Shown here: positions 18,477 to 26,849 of the stretch, piece after piece
Position numbering within the stretch: position 1 is the first letter of the stretch
How the letters are laid out: the number at the start of each line of letters is the position of its first letter
Origin: Bacteroides muris (ex Afrizal et al. 2022)
GTDB lineage: Bacteria; Bacteroidota; Bacteroidia; Bacteroidales; Bacteroidaceae
Assembly: GCF_004793475.1 (NCBI RefSeq)
Contig: NZ_SRYZ01000010.1
Coordinates: 45,640 to 109,639 of the forward strand
Direction of reading: 5' to 3'
DNA: 64,000 bases
Program-made: the position numbers and the translations under genes
The notes under the pieces: generated by a model
Told to the model about the DNA's origin: nothing
Database searches by the model: none
The model's input: only the letters and a program-made list of their open reading frames with translations

Positions 18477-18526
18477 CAAAATATTCAATGTGACAAATGG
18501 TAAATTGTAAAATAGTAAATGATTCT

Positions 18527-20293
18527 ATGTATATATTTCTGAAAAAGACTTGGAAGATAGGGGTGTCGATACTTTTCGGTATAGTGGTGCTTCTCTTTTG
18601 GGGAAACGTATATCCGGCCCATCTCTCCTATCAGGAACAGTTTCAGCTTTTCTTGTTCGATGCTGATTACTTTTGGGAACGGATGGCTGTTCCGGGCGGA
18701 CTGGCTGATTATGTAGCCGAATATCTGACACAGTTTTATTATCACGTGTGGGCAGGTGCCTGTATCCTGGCTTTTTTGTACGTGTTGTTGCAACGGTTGG
18801 TTTGGAAACTGGCGAAGGAGCAGGGTGCGGCTGATGTGTATTATCCGCTGAGTTTTCTGCCCATCATTGTCTTGTGGCATTTCATGGGTGATGAAAATGC
18901 GATGCTGTCATTGGCGGTGGCTCTACTGCTGGTATTGTCAGCATCCTGCTGGTATGCGGATTTGAAGGGGAAGTGGCAGCGTGTCGCGTACATTCTGATT
19001 GTCTTTCCGCTGCTTTACTGGACGGCGGGTGCGGCACACTTCATCTTTATGGGCTGGGTGATTGTACGTGAGTTCCGGTTGAATCTTAAAGGTAAGAATT
19101 TCTGGGGTGGTGTCGGAGTGTTCTGGGGTGTAGGATTGTGGGGTATCGGCTGTCCGCTATTGGCAAGCATGTGGGTGCAATTCCCCATTTACCGTCTGAT
19201 GGGCGGTATAGGATATTACCGTTTCCCGGCAGTGATTCCTTGGATAGAGATAGGGCTTGCCGTATTGCTGGTTGTCCTTCCCTTCCTGCTGGCAGCTTTG
19301 CCCGTTTTGAAGAAGAAGCCGGTGTTTTATGGAGTTCTGCAAGTGGTGGCGGTAACATTGTTCGGCTATTACTACGTGGCGGCCGGTTGCGATATGGATA
19401 AAGAGGAGGTGATGGAGTATGACCGGTTGGTACGTAATAAGCAATGGCAGGAGATTATAGGAAAAGCGGAAAAGAAGTCACCCACGTCACCCTTCAGCGT
19501 GACTTGCCTGAATCTTGCTTTGGGAAAGACCGGACAGATGGGCGACCGCATGTTCGAGTTTTATCAGAACGGGACGGAAGGGCTGCTACCGGAATTCCGG
19601 CGTGACTTTACTTCGCCGTTGCCCACCAGCGAGGCATATTATCATCTGGGAATGATAAATACGGCACAACGCTTCACTTTCGAAGCGATGGAGTCGATTC
19701 CCAACTTCAATAAAAGCAGTCGCTGCTTCAAACGGCTGGCCGAAACCAATTTGATTAACGGGCAATATGAGGTGGCCGCCAAATACCTGCGGGCACTGAG
19801 AAAGACCCTTTTCTATAAGGATTGGGCGGAGGAGGCTATGACTTATCTGTATGATGAAGAAAAAATAAATGCCCATAAAGAATGGGGCTGGCTGAGGCAG
19901 ATACGTTATACGGAGGATTTTTTGTTCAGCGACCGGGAGATGGACATCATGCTGGGGTTACTGTATCAACATGACCACCGGAACCGGATGGCATTCGAGT
20001 ATATGCTGGCATACGTCTTGCAACAGCGTGATTTGGAACGTTTCATGAAGTATTATCCGCTGGGCAAGCATGCCGGTTACGACCATATTCCCCGCAGCTA
20101 TCAGGAGGCGTTGGTATATGTATGGACACAGACGCACAAGAACTTCCAGGGTATGCCGTGGAGTATTTCGCCCCAAGTGGTGCGGGAGGTAACGGAATTT
20201 GCGCGGATATATACCTCGCAGCAGAATGCCCGACAGGTGTTGCCGGCGCGTTTCGGCAGTACATACTGGAATTATTTGCTACTAAGAAAGTAA
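18527..20293 (+). CDS. Polytopic membrane protein with helical-repeat C-terminus (DUF6057-like), copy 2
   Basis: This 588-residue product is a paralogue of the protein at 15546. I take the ATG at 18527 ('MYIFLKKTWKIG'); the preceding in-frame stretch from 18497 looks like the AT-rich spacer described separately. It has 9-11 hydrophobic segments in the first 350 residues, more than copy 1. The soluble tail then carries 'NFNKSSRCFKRLAETNLINGQYEVAAKYLRALRKTLFYKDWAEEA', closely matching copy 1's 'RLAEINLVNGDEAAAMKYLRLLQKTMCYRDWAE'. Both copies share the N-terminal pattern 'Y-x-x-H-L-x-x-x-E-Q-x-Q-L-F-L', 'LTQF[FY]Y' and a 'FGSTYWNYL'-type terminus. One base separates it from the next gene, so they are cotranscribed and probably coupled. 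Function unknown. Confidence 0.75.
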   Translation: MYIFLKKTWKIGVSILFGIVVLLFWGNVYPAHLSYQEQFQLFLFDADYFWERMAVPGGLADYVAEYLTQFYYHVWAGACILAFLYVLLQRLVWKLAKEQGAADVYYPLSFLPIIVLWHFMGDENAMLSLAVALLLVLSASCWYADLKGKWQRVAYILIVFPLLYWTAGAAHFIFMGWVIVREFRLNLKGKNFWGGVGVFWGVGLWGIGCPLLASMWVQFPIYRLMGGIGYYRFPAVIPWIEIGLAVLLVVLPFLLAALPVLKKKPVFYGVLQVVAVTLFGYYYVAAGCDMDKEEVMEYDRLVRNKQWQEIIGKAEKKSPTSPFSVTCLNLALGKTGQMGDRMFEFYQNGTEGLLPEFRRDFTSPLPTSEAYYHLGMINTAQRFTFEAMESIPNFNKSSRCFKRLAETNLINGQYEVAAKYLRALRKTLFYKDWAEEAMTYLYDEEKINAHKEWGWLRQIRYTEDFLFSDREMDIMLGLLYQHDHRNRMAFEYMLAYVLQQRDLERFMKYYPLGKHAGYDHIPRSYQEALVYVWTQTHKNFQGMPWSISPQVVREVTEFARIYTSQQNARQVLPARFGSTYWNYLLLRK

Positions 20294-20294
20294 G

Positions 20295-21764
20295 ATGAAA
20301 AAGATGAAGAATATAGCTGTTTGCATTATGGCTGCATGGTGGTTTGCCGCTTGTAGCAATCCGGTGACTTCTCCGGAGAAGGTGGATGAATGGCCGGATA
20401 TCTATCCCGACTATATCGGTGTGACCATTCCTGCAACCATTGCTCCCATGAATTTCAACTGTATCGGTGGAGCGTATGAACGCGTGGATGTGACTGTGAC
20501 CGGAGGAAAGTCCGGAGAAATGCATGTTAATGATAAAATAGTATCATTCCCGCAAAAGGAATGGCGGAAACTTTTGGAAGAAAACAAGGGAGACAGCCTT
20601 TTGTTTACGGTGTGTGTCCGGAAAGACGGCGAGTGGAAACAGTACCGCTCTTTTCCCATGTATGTCAGTCCGTATCCGATAGACTATGGGGTGGTATACC
20701 GCAAGCTGGCCCCCGGATATGAAGTTTATAGCAAGATGGGCATTTATGAGCGTGACCTTTCTTCATTCGAGGAGCGTCCCTTGCTGGAGAATACCATGGT
20801 GCCGGGCATGTGCCTGAATTGTCATGCTTTCAACAAAACCGACCCGGACTATCTGAGCCTGCATATCCGTGGAAAGAACGGAGGGACCTTGATGCAGATA
20901 GACGGGAAACGCGAAATGCTGGATACGAAAACGGATTCCACTCTCTCTGCGGGGGTGTACCCTTATTGGCATCCAAACGGCAAATATATTGCCTATTCTG
21001 TCAACAATACGCGCCAGTCTTTCCATGCGGTGAAGGATGAGCGTGTGGAGGTGCTCGACCTGGAATCGGATGTGTTGGTTTACCATCCCGAAACACATGA
21101 ATTGTTGCTCTCTCCCTTGCTTCAGAAGAAGGAGGTCTTCGAGACTTTTCCCGTATTCTCACCGGACGGGCGCAAACTGTACTTCTGTGCTGCAGAAGCC
21201 AGGCCGATACCGGCGGAGTATAAGGAAATACGTTACAGTTTGTGCAGTATGGATTTCAATCCGGAAGAGGGAACATTCGGCGAAAAGATAGATACGCTGG
21301 TCAATGCGGCAGCTATGAAGAAAAGCATCTCCTTCCCGAGACCCTCGTACGACGGCAGGTATATCATGTTTACATTGTCCGATTATGGTAACTTCTCAAT
21401 CTGGCACAAGGAAGCCGATTTGTGGTTGCTCGATTTGCATGATGGCGGTATGCGCCCTATAAATGAGGTGAACAGCGATGATACGGAAAGTTTCCATAAC
21501 TGGAGCAGTAACTCCCGATGGTTTGTGTTCAGTAGCCGCAGGGGAGATGGGCTTTATACCCGTTTGTATCTGGCCGGTTTGGATGAGAATGGGGTGGTGG
21601 GCAAGCCTTTCCTGCTTCCTCAGGAAAATCCGTGGGAGTATTACGACCGCCTGGTTTACTCGTACAATGTTCCCGATTTTACAAACGAACCGGTGAAACT
21701 GGAACGTCGGAAAGTGGAACGGGGAATTGCCTCGAAGAAGCGTGTCCCGGTTAAAGTCAGATGA
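20295..21764 (+). CDS. Beta-propeller lipoprotein with CxxCH haem-c motif, copy 2
   Basis: This 489-residue lipoprotein (lipobox 'FAAC' near 20) is a paralogue of the product at 17001. It shares 'IYPDYIGVTIPATIAPMNF', then 'YRKLAPGYEVYSKMGIYERDLSSFEERPLLENT', and the motif C173-x-x-C176-H177 in 'GMCLNCHAFN'. Propeller repeats follow: 'YWHPNGKYIAYSVNN', 'VFSPDGRKLYFCAA', 'RPSYDGRYIMFTLSDYGNFSIWH' and 'NWSSNSRWFVFSSRRGDGLYTRLYLA'. Conservation of the haem motif and the EERPLLENT approach between the copies argues that the motif is functional and not chance. The C-terminus is basic ('RRKVERGIASKKRVPVKVR'). It ends the five-gene run, and a new promoter (21839) starts the next operon. Confidence 0.78.
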   Translation: MKKMKNIAVCIMAAWWFAACSNPVTSPEKVDEWPDIYPDYIGVTIPATIAPMNFNCIGGAYERVDVTVTGGKSGEMHVNDKIVSFPQKEWRKLLEENKGDSLLFTVCVRKDGEWKQYRSFPMYVSPYPIDYGVVYRKLAPGYEVYSKMGIYERDLSSFEERPLLENTMVPGMCLNCHAFNKTDPDYLSLHIRGKNGGTLMQIDGKREMLDTKTDSTLSAGVYPYWHPNGKYIAYSVNNTRQSFHAVKDERVEVLDLESDVLVYHPETHELLLSPLLQKKEVFETFPVFSPDGRKLYFCAAEARPIPAEYKEIRYSLCSMDFNPEEGTFGEKIDTLVNAAAMKKSISFPRPSYDGRYIMFTLSDYGNFSIWHKEADLWLLDLHDGGMRPINEVNSDDTESFHNWSSNSRWFVFSSRRGDGLYTRLYLAGLDENGVVGKPFLLPQENPWEYYDRLVYSYNVPDFTNEPVKLERRKVERGIASKKRVPVKVR

Positions 21765-21838
21765 TGTGTTTTTTCATATTCTGCTTTTTAATACAGTAAA
21801 GGGATAAAATTGTATCATTTTCCCTTGGTGCAATCGGC

Positions 21839-21846
21839 TATCTTTG
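21839..21846 (+). promoter_or_regulatory. -7 element of the intracellular mannan operon
   Basis: TATCTTTG matches TAnnTTTG exactly and sits 42 bases before the chosen ATG (21889). A T-rich stretch near 21818 may be a weak -33. Its position would leave the upstream ATG at 21859 very close to the transcript 5' end, which supports the later start. Confidence 0.5.
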
Positions 21847-21888
21847 TACCGCAAATCAATGTATACTGATAATACTGGATTGAAAAAC

Positions 21889-23010
21889 ATGGATATGAAA
21901 AAACAGAAATTTGTTATGATGATTCTGGCGGCAAGTCTGTTGACCGCCTGCGGTTCTTCCAGAAAAGAACAGAGTGTGAATGAAGTGACTGCTGCTGCAC
22001 GTACGCAGGAAACGGAGAACTTGCTGGCTAACCTGAAGAAAATTCCTTCCGGAGGTATCATGTTCGGCCATCATGATGATACGGTATATGGTATCGGCTG
22101 GGAAGGTGAGGAAGGGCGTTCGGATGTGAAGAGCGTGTGTGGCGACTATCCGGCTGTCATCAGCTTTGATTTGGGGGAGCTGGAACTTGGAAATGCAGCC
22201 AATCTGGATAAGGTTCCTTTCGATAAAATCAGAAAAGAGATAATCAATCAGTATCAGCGGGGCGGGATGGTTTCGCTCAGCTGGCATGCGCGTAATCCCA
22301 AGACGGGTGGTGATGCCTGGGACGTATCGGATACGACGGTGGTGAAGTCCATCCTGCCCGGAGGTGAGAACCACCGGAAGTTTGCCGGTTGGTTGGGGGG
22401 AGTTGCCGACTTCCTTCATTCGCTGAAGACGGCGGACGGCGTGAAGATACCCGTACTTTTCCGTCCCTGGCACGAACACAGCGGCAGCTGGTTCTGGTGG
22501 GGTGAGAAGCTGTGTACCCCTGAGGAGTATAAGGCATTGTGGCACATGACGGTGGACAGCCTGCAGGCCAAAGGAGTGGATAATGTGCTTTATGCTTACT
22601 CTCCGGGTACGGAACCTAAAGATACCACGGAATACCTGAAGAAATATCCGGGTGACGGGTTGATAGACGTTATCGGTTTCGATACCTATCAGTTCGACCG
22701 GAATCACTATCTTGCCGGAATGGACAGGGCGCTTTCCATTATAGACAGTATAGGAAAAGCACATGATAAAGTGATTGCCGTGACCGAAACCGGTTACGAA
22801 GGAATTCCCGATGCAAAATGGTGGACTGGTACTTTGCTGCCTGTGCTGGAGAAGTATCCGCTTGCCTATGTGCTGGTGTGGCGCAATGCCCGTGAAAAGG
22901 TGACCCATTACTATGCCCCCTATCCGGGACAGGCATCTGCGGGAGATTTTGTGGAGTTTTATAACAATCCCAAGGCCCTGTTTGCTGCCGATGTAAATCT
23001 GTATCAATAA
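21889..23010 (+). CDS. GH26 beta-mannanase, lipoprotein
   Basis: This 373-residue product begins at 21889 ('MDMKKQKFVMMILAASLLTACGSS'), with a clear lipobox. The frame is open 15 codons further upstream, but that extension would precede the signal peptide. The GH26 acid/base is E196 in 'LFRPWHEHSGSWFWWG' and the nucleophile E300 in 'AVTETGYEG'. The early family region 'GGIMFGHHDDTVYGIGW' and 'VSLSWHARNP' are present. It lacks the inserted domain seen in the enzyme at 957. It heads the operon with GH130, a symporter and 2-epimerase in the order known from B. fragilis. There the mannanase releases mannobiose from mannan or mannooligosaccharides. Location is the periplasm or outer membrane; which side is not visible. 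Confidence 0.93.
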   Translation: MDMKKQKFVMMILAASLLTACGSSRKEQSVNEVTAAARTQETENLLANLKKIPSGGIMFGHHDDTVYGIGWEGEEGRSDVKSVCGDYPAVISFDLGELELGNAANLDKVPFDKIRKEIINQYQRGGMVSLSWHARNPKTGGDAWDVSDTTVVKSILPGGENHRKFAGWLGGVADFLHSLKTADGVKIPVLFRPWHEHSGSWFWWGEKLCTPEEYKALWHMTVDSLQAKGVDNVLYAYSPGTEPKDTTEYLKKYPGDGLIDVIGFDTYQFDRNHYLAGMDRALSIIDSIGKAHDKVIAVTETGYEGIPDAKWWTGTLLPVLEKYPLAYVLVWRNAREKVTHYYAPYPGQASAGDFVEFYNNPKALFAADVNLYQ

Positions 23011-23033
23011 ACAAACAACCTAATATAACAGAC

Positions 23034-24209
23034 ATGGAAGCTTTTAAAGAAAAGGTAGAGGGACTCTTTCGGAAACACGAAGAGTTGATAACGAGAAAGA
23101 ATGTGGCTGTAGAAGACGGCAATGGCATATTCACACGCTATAAATATCCGGTAGTGACGGCAGCTCATACACCCGTATTCTGGCGGTATGATTTGGATGA
23201 GAAGTCCAATCCGTACCTAATGGAACGTATCAGTATGAATGCGGCCATGAACTCGGGTGCCATCAAATGGAACGGCAAGTACCTGTTGGTGGTGCGTGTG
23301 GAGGGCGCTGACCGCAAGTCGTTCTTTGCTATAGCCGAGAGCCCCAACGGCATTGATAATTTCCGTTTCTGGGATTATCCTGTCACCATGCCCGAAGACA
23401 TGATTCCGGCAACGAATATATACGACATGCGCCTCACGGCTCATGAGGACGGATGGATTTACGGTATCTTCTGTGCCGAACGCCACGACGACAATGCGCC
23501 TGCCGGCGATTTGTCTTCGGCTACGGCTACGGCTGCCATTGCCCGTACCAAGGATTTGAAGAACTGGGAACGTCTGCCCGACCTGAAAACCAAGAGTCAG
23601 CAACGCAACGTGGTGCTGCACCCTGAGTTTGTAGACGGTAAGTATGCCCTTTATACTCGCCCGCAGGACGGCTTTATTGATGCCGGGAGCGGGGGCGGTA
23701 TCGGCTGGGCATTGGTAGACGACATAACCCGTGCTGAAGTGAAGGAAGAGAAAATCATAGACCGGCGTTACTATCACACCATCAAGGAGGTGAAGAACGG
23801 TGAAGGTCCGCATCCCATCAAGACTCCGAAAGGCTGGTTGCATCTGGCTCACGGTGTCCGCGGTTGTGCCGCCGGGTTGCGTTATGTGCTCTATATGTAC
23901 ATGACTTCCTTGGAAGACCCGACGAAGCTGATAGCCAGCCCCGGTGGTGCCTTTATGGTGCCCGAAGGTGAGGAGCGTATAGGTGACGTAAGCAATGTGC
24001 TTTTCACCAACGGCTGGATTGCCGACGAAGACGGAACGGTGTTCATCTATTACGCTTCTTCCGACACGCGGATGCATGTAGCCACTTCTACCATTGACAA
24101 GCTGGTGGACTATTGCATGAATACGCCTGCTGACGGCTTGTCTTCATCAGCTTCGGTAGAAACGCTGAAGAAGCTGATAGACAAGAACCTGAAGATAATG
24201 AAAAAATAA
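23034..24209 (+). CDS. GH130 4-O-beta-D-mannosyl-D-glucose phosphorylase
   Basis: This 391-residue cytoplasmic enzyme (no signal peptide) phosphorolyses beta-1,4-mannosyl-glucose to mannose-1-phosphate and glucose. The length equals the characterised B. fragilis enzyme. The general-acid Asp falls at D131 in 'ATNIYDMRLTAHEDGW', the position reported for that enzyme. Other propeller motifs are 'MNSGAIKWNGKYLLVVRVEGADRKSFFAIAES', 'PEFVDGKYALYTRPQDGF' and 'GEGPHPIKTPKGWLHLAHGVRG'. It lies between the mannanase and the symporter. With the 2-epimerase two genes on, it gives an ATP-sparing route for mannobiose. The GH130 assignment is strong; mannosylglucose over mannobiose preference rests on length, operon and sequence resemblance. 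Confidence 0.92.
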   Translation: MEAFKEKVEGLFRKHEELITRKNVAVEDGNGIFTRYKYPVVTAAHTPVFWRYDLDEKSNPYLMERISMNAAMNSGAIKWNGKYLLVVRVEGADRKSFFAIAESPNGIDNFRFWDYPVTMPEDMIPATNIYDMRLTAHEDGWIYGIFCAERHDDNAPAGDLSSATATAAIARTKDLKNWERLPDLKTKSQQRNVVLHPEFVDGKYALYTRPQDGFIDAGSGGGIGWALVDDITRAEVKEEKIIDRRYYHTIKEVKNGEGPHPIKTPKGWLHLAHGVRGCAAGLRYVLYMYMTSLEDPTKLIASPGGAFMVPEGEERIGDVSNVLFTNGWIADEDGTVFIYYASSDTRMHVATSTIDKLVDYCMNTPADGLSSSASVETLKKLIDKNLKIMKK

Positions 24210-24223
24210 AAATACAACATACT

Positions 24224-25618
24224 ATGGCAACACTGAAAGAGAAAATCGGTTATGGTTTCGGGGATATGTCTTCCTCTATGTTCTGGAAAATATTCTCCTA
24301 TTATCTGCCGTTCTTCTATTCGAATATTTTTGGTCTGAGCTTGGCTGATGCGGGATTGCTGATGCTGGTGACACGTATTTGGGATGCTGTGTCCGACCCG
24401 ATGATGGGAGTCATTGCAGACCGTACTCATACGCGTTGGGGTAAGTATCGTCCTTATCTGCTGTGGATTGCAGCTCCTTTTGCCATCGCCGGGATGTTAC
24501 TTTTTACAACGCCCGACATGGGGACGACGGGTAAGCTGATATGGGCTTATGTCACTTATATCCTGATGATGACGGTATATACGGCAATCAATGTTCCGTA
24601 TGGTGCTATGTTGGGGGTGATGACTGATGATTCGAACACAAAAACGGTTTTCTCTTCCTACCGTATGTTCTTTGCATACGGGGGTAGTTTTATTGCTTTG
24701 GGAGCATGGGAGCCATTGTGCAATTGGTTTAAATCAATGGACTATGGCAATGCTTCCAGTTGGCAATATGCCATGGTATGCATTGCCACGCTCTGCTTTC
24801 TGGGCTTTCTGGTTTGTTTTGGCATGACGCGCGAGCATGTCAAGAGTGTGGCGTCCGAATCCATCGGCAAGGATGTGAAGTCGCTGGTGCGCAACTCGCC
24901 CTGGTGGATATTAAACGGTGCGGCATTGTTGTCGAATTTCTTCAATACGGTGCGTGGAGCTACTGCCGCCTATTTCTTCAAGGACTATATCAGTGCCAAT
25001 GCATTCCTCGATTTTGGCCTCTTCAATCTCGTGTTGTATGCCGGCCTGTTCCTGATGGTAGGTGAAGTGTGCAACATGGCCGGTGTGGCATTGGCTGTGC
25101 CTCTGTCCGTGAAGTTCGGAAAGAAGTCCACCTATATCATTTCGCTCGTGTGCCTGGTAGTGTTCAGTGTGCTCTTCTTTTTTGTGCCGAATAACGGACT
25201 GGGATGGTGGCTGATGATGATTTTCCAGGTGCTTATCTCCATTTGTACCGGTATCGTGTCTCCGCTTATTTGGAGTATGTATGCCGATGTGGCAGACTAT
25301 GCCGAGCAGAAAGACGGTACGTCCTCTACAGGGCTGATATTTTCTTCCGGCTCTATGGCGCAGAAGTTTGGCGGTGCATTTGCAGGCTGGGCAGTAATGG
25401 CGCTGCTGGCATGCTTCGGTTACAACACCGCTGAGAATGCTGTGCAGACGCCCGAAGCGCTGGATGGTTTGAAGTATCTGATGAGCTTTATTCCTGCTGC
25501 GATAGCCGCACTTTCCATCGTTGTCGTATTCATCTATCCATTGAATAAGACGCGTATGGCAGCCATCAATGCAGACCTGAAAGAGCGCCGTGAGAACCTT
25601 CAGCAGAATAACTCATAA
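24224..25618 (+). CDS. GPH-family sugar:cation symporter
   Basis: This 464-residue inner-membrane protein has about 12 transmembrane segments and is an MFS transporter of the glycoside-pentoside-hexuronide type. The family-typical N-terminus is 'EKIGYGFGDMSSSMFWKIFSYYLPFFYSNIFGLS'. The loop 'VTRIWDAVSDPMMGVIADRTHTRWGKYRPYLLW' carries the acidic residue and the R-x-G-[KR] signature. A second GPH mark is 'MYADVADYAEQKDGTSSTGLIFSSGSMAQKFGGAFAGW'. It sits 14 bases after GH130 and 25 before the epimerase. By analogy with B. fragilis it brings mannobiose, produced by periplasmic mannanase, into the cytoplasm. Substrate is inferred from context. Confidence 0.9.
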   Translation: MATLKEKIGYGFGDMSSSMFWKIFSYYLPFFYSNIFGLSLADAGLLMLVTRIWDAVSDPMMGVIADRTHTRWGKYRPYLLWIAAPFAIAGMLLFTTPDMGTTGKLIWAYVTYILMMTVYTAINVPYGAMLGVMTDDSNTKTVFSSYRMFFAYGGSFIALGAWEPLCNWFKSMDYGNASSWQYAMVCIATLCFLGFLVCFGMTREHVKSVASESIGKDVKSLVRNSPWWILNGAALLSNFFNTVRGATAAYFFKDYISANAFLDFGLFNLVLYAGLFLMVGEVCNMAGVALAVPLSVKFGKKSTYIISLVCLVVFSVLFFFVPNNGLGWWLMMIFQVLISICTGIVSPLIWSMYADVADYAEQKDGTSSTGLIFSSGSMAQKFGGAFAGWAVMALLACFGYNTAENAVQTPEALDGLKYLMSFIPAAIAALSIVVVFIYPLNKTRMAAINADLKERRENLQQNNS

Positions 25619-25643
25619 CTTATAACTCATAACTCAAAAACTT

Positions 25644-26831
25644 GTGGATATCAAGAAGATGAAACAGGAGATGGAGGAGGAGCTGGTCTCCAATATCCTC
25701 CCCTTCTGGATAAACAAAATGACGGATGAAGTGAACGGCGGTTTCTACGGCCGTATCACGGGCCGGGAGGAGGTGAAGCCCGAAGCCGAAAAGGGAGCCA
25801 TCCTGAACGCCCGCATCTTGTGGACTTTCTCGGCTGCATACCGCTTGCTGAAGAGGCCGGAGTATCTGGAAACGGCTACGCGTGCCAAACGTACTCTTGT
25901 CGACCGTTTCTATGACAATGAATTTGGCGGAGTTTACTGGTCTCTCGACTATAAAGGCAATCCGCTCGATACCAAGAAGCAGATTTATGCTTTGGGGTTC
26001 GCCATCTACGGGCTGAGTGAATATGCCCGCGCCACGGGCGATGATGAAGCGCTGGCATATGCCATCCGCTTGTTCGAGACTATTGAAGAACATAGTTTCG
26101 ACCCCGTGAAGAACGGTTATTGCGAAGCCTTGACCCGCGAATGGGGAGAAATAGCCGACATGCGCCTTAGCGCCAAAGATGAGAACGAGCGCAAGACGAT
26201 GAATACCCATCTGCATATTCTGGAACCTTATACCAATCTTTTCCGGATATGGAAGGATGCCCGTCTGGAGAAGCAGCTCCGCAATTTGACAGCTCTTTTC
26301 ACTGAACGGATTCTGAATATCAAAACCGGTCATCTGGAGCTGTTCTTCAATGATGATTGGGTAAGCAAGTACCGTATTGTCTCCTACGGTCACGACATTG
26401 AAGCTTCCTGGTTGATACACGAGGCGGCTCTGGTCTTGGGAGATAAGGACCTCCTCGAGAAAGTGGAACCGCTCGTAGAGTACATTGCCGCTGCTGCCGA
26501 TGAAGGTTTGACGCCCGACGGAAGCATGATATACGAGGCTTTTCCGGATAAGGGAGAGACTGATACCGACCGCCACTGGTGGGTGCAGGCTGAGAACGTT
26601 GTGGGGCATGTCAACCTCTACCAGCACTTTGATGACGAAGTAGCCATGCAGAAGGCTCTCCGATGCTGGGACTTCATCAAGCAGCATCTGGTAGACTACG
26701 AGCACGGAGAATGGCATTGGAGTGTGCGTGCCGACGGCACGGTGAACACTGATGATGACAAGGCGGGGTTCTGGAAATGTCCGTATCACAACGGACGCAT
26801 GTGCATGGAGATTATTGAACGTTTTTCATAG
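25644..26831 (+). CDS. Cellobiose/mannobiose 2-epimerase
   Basis: This 395-residue (alpha/alpha)6-barrel enzyme of the N-acylglucosamine 2-epimerase superfamily converts beta-1,4-mannobiose to mannosylglucose. The likely start is GTG at 25644 ('MDIKKMKQEMEEELVSNILPFW'), with an ATG at 25659 as alternative. The catalytic His residues of the family appear as H250 in 'SYGHDIEASWLIHEAA' and H311 in 'DRHWWVQAENVVGH'. A further His lies in the C-terminal 'GEWHWSVRADG'. 'NHLHILEPY'-type helix 'MNTHLHILEPYTNLFRIW' is also typical. It supplies the substrate of the GH130 phosphorylase encoded two genes upstream. The 25-base gap before it is a small direct repeat (ATAACTCATAACT twice). Confidence 0.92.
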   Translation: MDIKKMKQEMEEELVSNILPFWINKMTDEVNGGFYGRITGREEVKPEAEKGAILNARILWTFSAAYRLLKRPEYLETATRAKRTLVDRFYDNEFGGVYWSLDYKGNPLDTKKQIYALGFAIYGLSEYARATGDDEALAYAIRLFETIEEHSFDPVKNGYCEALTREWGEIADMRLSAKDENERKTMNTHLHILEPYTNLFRIWKDARLEKQLRNLTALFTERILNIKTGHLELFFNDDWVSKYRIVSYGHDIEASWLIHEAALVLGDKDLLEKVEPLVEYIAAAADEGLTPDGSMIYEAFPDKGETDTDRHWWVQAENVVGHVNLYQHFDDEVAMQKALRCWDFIKQHLVDYEHGEWHWSVRADGTVNTDDDKAGFWKCPYHNGRMCMEIIERFS

Positions 26832-26849
26832 TTTTTTATTAGAAAGGAA

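Noticed and set aside
21856..23007. Long minus-strand open frame (383 codons)
   Set aside because: Antisense to the GH26 gene, whose catalytic residues are all present; no recognisable domain.
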